Origin: Melanocharis versteri
Taxonomy: Eukaryota > Chordata > Aves > Passeriformes > Melanocharitidae
Assembly: GCA_013397845.1 (NCBI GenBank)
Contig: VZTG01000087.1
Span: forward strand, 1,000,481-1,064,480
Direction of reading: 5' to 3'
DNA: 64,000 nucleotides
The position numbers and the translations under genes are program-made. Under the pieces are notes generated by a model that was not told the origin of the DNA, did no database searches, and was given only the letters and a program-made list of their open reading frames with translations. Positions 61,827-64,000 of this stretch are shown one piece after another. Each line of letters opens with the position of its first letter. Position 1 is the first letter of the stretch.

Positions 61827-64000
61827 GTAGGATGCTCTCTGTACTGGCATTAGCTTCCCCTTGTCCTCTGCTGATTGGAGGAATTTTCGGGTGTTATTTG
61901 GGGGGAAGTAGAAAGAAAAGGAGGGATTCAGACTGTGCCACTGCTTTGAACTGAATGTATCTTGGTTTTTTTAACCACAGCCTTTTTTTTATTTTTCCTC
62001 CATGCAGAAATTCTTTCTCATTTTCCTTGTTTCTTAACCTGTTCTGGCTGCCAGTTTTGGGTCCAAGGGCTTTATTGCAGATGCTGTCATGTGGTTGGAG
62101 TGCTGTCTTCCTCCCTGTTCGCCTCAATGCATTTTCTGTCTGTCTTCCGTATTTTTGCCCCTGCCTTGTGTAGATAAATTACTGTGATGTTAATAATGGA
62201 TTTGGGGATTGCCTTGGGAGAATGAAGGTGGCAAGGATGTCTAACGGGTCATCATAAAAACTCACTGACGTAGTACAGCAACACTTAAAAGTTTTTTAGA
62301 GATCAGGAGTTTTGCCAAATGAGTGAATCCTTATTCAAGAGGTTCAGCAACGTTCTTCAAATATTATGGGCTTTTTTTTACGTGCAGCAAGACCCTATGT
62401 ACTTTCTCAAACTGGATGTAATTTCAGTATCTGGATGCCTATTTCCTGCAGCATTGCTAAATGTTTCCCAGCAGCTTCAGATAATTAATAAAGTGGGTTT
62501 GAGTTATACAGGGATGAATATAAATTATTAATGTGGCCTGTGCAATAGCTCATATTTTGCTCAGTGTTTATTTTATGGTGTTTTGATGCTTTATGGAAAT
62601 TCTCCTGTGTGAGCCTTTATAAGTTCTGGTGACCCACCACTGATGAAGCTAAGTGATGGTGTGGGAAAAGGGCTCTCCTCTGATACTCAACCTGCAGATG
62701 TTGTAAACACTGTGTACGTTATGGCTGAATACCTGTTACCAGCAGTTGCCAGCACCTTGTGTTTGTGACAGGTGGGAGATCCCACGTGCTGTGGGACGAG
62801 GCAGTCGCGGTACCCTGTGCCGATGAGCAGGGAGCTGGGGGCCTGTTGCTGCTCTCCTGAAAACTGGCAAATTTATGAAACTGGTGCTTGGCTCTTCAGA
62901 CTCATGCCTGTCTTTGGCAAAGGAAATGTGGTGAAGGACAATAGCAAGTATCAGATCGAAATACCATTTATTGTAGCATTGTAGATAAAACTCCTGCTGG
63001 TGGAGTGGAGCTGGTCCATGGCAGGCTCAAGGCACTCTTTGTCCAGCGTAAACACACTGTGGGTTTGTTCCAGAGCAGTAATTGTCAGAATCTTAATCAC
63101 AGCTGGATTGCTCTTGGCCTGAAGCAAACAAAGGCAGTTCATGTGGTAGAAGGAGTGTGATGATCTAATTAGTTGGCTTTCAGTGCGTTTGGTGAAACAG
63201 AATTAGTGTGCAGCATGAAACCTCTCAGAAAAAGACTGGATATTAATCTTGTTGGACCTCTTTCCCTAGAAGGGAGAGTTTCTTTTATTCCAAACTGGAG
63301 TTTTTCCATCCTTATATTCAGATCAAGATACACAGATTGATTCAGCCCCATGGTAGTATGGAAATATACATGGATATTCCTCTTGGAAATGGATGAGCTG
63401 TAAGATGTCCATAAGAACTGCCACTGCCTTTCTGTTTCTGTTGGGTGACTACTTGTGTGTAGCTCTTTGACTTGCCTTTAAGAAGCGTGGATTTAGTTGT
63501 CCTTTATATGTCACTTGTCTTTCCTGTGTCCACTCATATTCTGTGTATTGATAAAGGACTGACGAATATTTTTAATAACCTACAAAAATGTTGAGGTCTG
63601 ATTTTTAAACCCAGTGTCGACAAGGTAAGAAAATCACAAATAATCTTAAGCTCTCCAACTTTTACCACATTCCTTGGAGAATGATTGAACCACATTGCTT
63701 AATCATTAGCTTCCCTTTTGCTGCATCCTATTGTGTAAGGCCAGGGTAGTCTGATGATTATCATCTCAAGCATATGCCAAAACTTGCTCTGGGCACCCCT
63801 CTGATTTTGGAGTCTTTCCTTCTTTCCTCTAAAACAAGAAGTACCTTTTTGGTGTTCCTCTGGCTTTTGTTGCAGGAAGTATGATTGCATGTTCCAAGTG
63901 TTGCATGGAGATACAAACAAAATCTCTTTGCTTCACTGGAGTCTGTGTATTGAGACCTGATTTGGAAAGACAACTGCATGCAGGAATCTTGGAGCCCCTT
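61827..64000 (+). other. JOSD1: JOSD1 intron after the first coding exon
   Basis: AT-richer DNA with no exon of the Josephin domain and no transposable element I can recognise. The gene continues outside the window. Confidence 0.7.

Overview
The window is vertebrate nuclear DNA with split genes, GT-AG introns, CpG-island promoters, AATAAA signals and four CR1-type LINE 3' ends. CR1 fragments of this kind, together with the gene order, point to a bird; the species cannot be told from the sequence. The gene set matches the human 22q13.1 block NPTXR-DNAL4-SUN2-GTPBP1-JOSD1. One extra gene is present: a FAM20C-like Golgi kinase between DNAL4 and SUN2, which the human block lacks.

Layout: 1-2978 is NPTXR intron 1 (its first exon lies outside the window). 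NPTXR exons 2-5 (+) are at 2979-4714, with a 3' UTR to about 6185. An intergenic stretch with a CR1 end leads to the DNAL4 CpG promoter (about 11856-12045) and DNAL4 (+, 12951-14874, polyA signal at 15847). A second CR1 and a CpG island at 19080-19380 precede the FAM20C-like gene (+, 20556-25716, ten coding exons, 536 aa). SUN2 (+, 27899-35666, 17 coding exons, 712 aa) follows; its intron 1 contains a 186-base gap flanked by a near-identical duplication. SUN2 and GTPBP1 (-, 42395-59781, 12 coding exons, 669 aa) converge tail to tail. GTPBP1 and JOSD1 (+, first coding exon 61642-61826) are head to head across a CCAAT-rich, CpG-rich promoter region. JOSD1 continues beyond the right edge.

I assembled the exon structures by hand from splice sites. 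Every internal phase agrees, and the total length of each complete gene is a multiple of three.

The genes do not form one pathway: synaptic pentraxin (NPTXR), dynein light chain (DNAL4), secretory-pathway kinase (FAM20C-like), LINC-complex nuclear envelope protein (SUN2), translational GTPase (GTPBP1) and deubiquitinase (JOSD1). Points for a second look are the FAM20C-like gene, the CCAAT array between GTPBP1 and JOSD1, the duplication and gap in SUN2, a phase-compatible chain of candidate exons inside GTPBP1 intron 1, and the apparent lack of a canonical SUN2 polyA signal before the GTPBP1 3' UTR.
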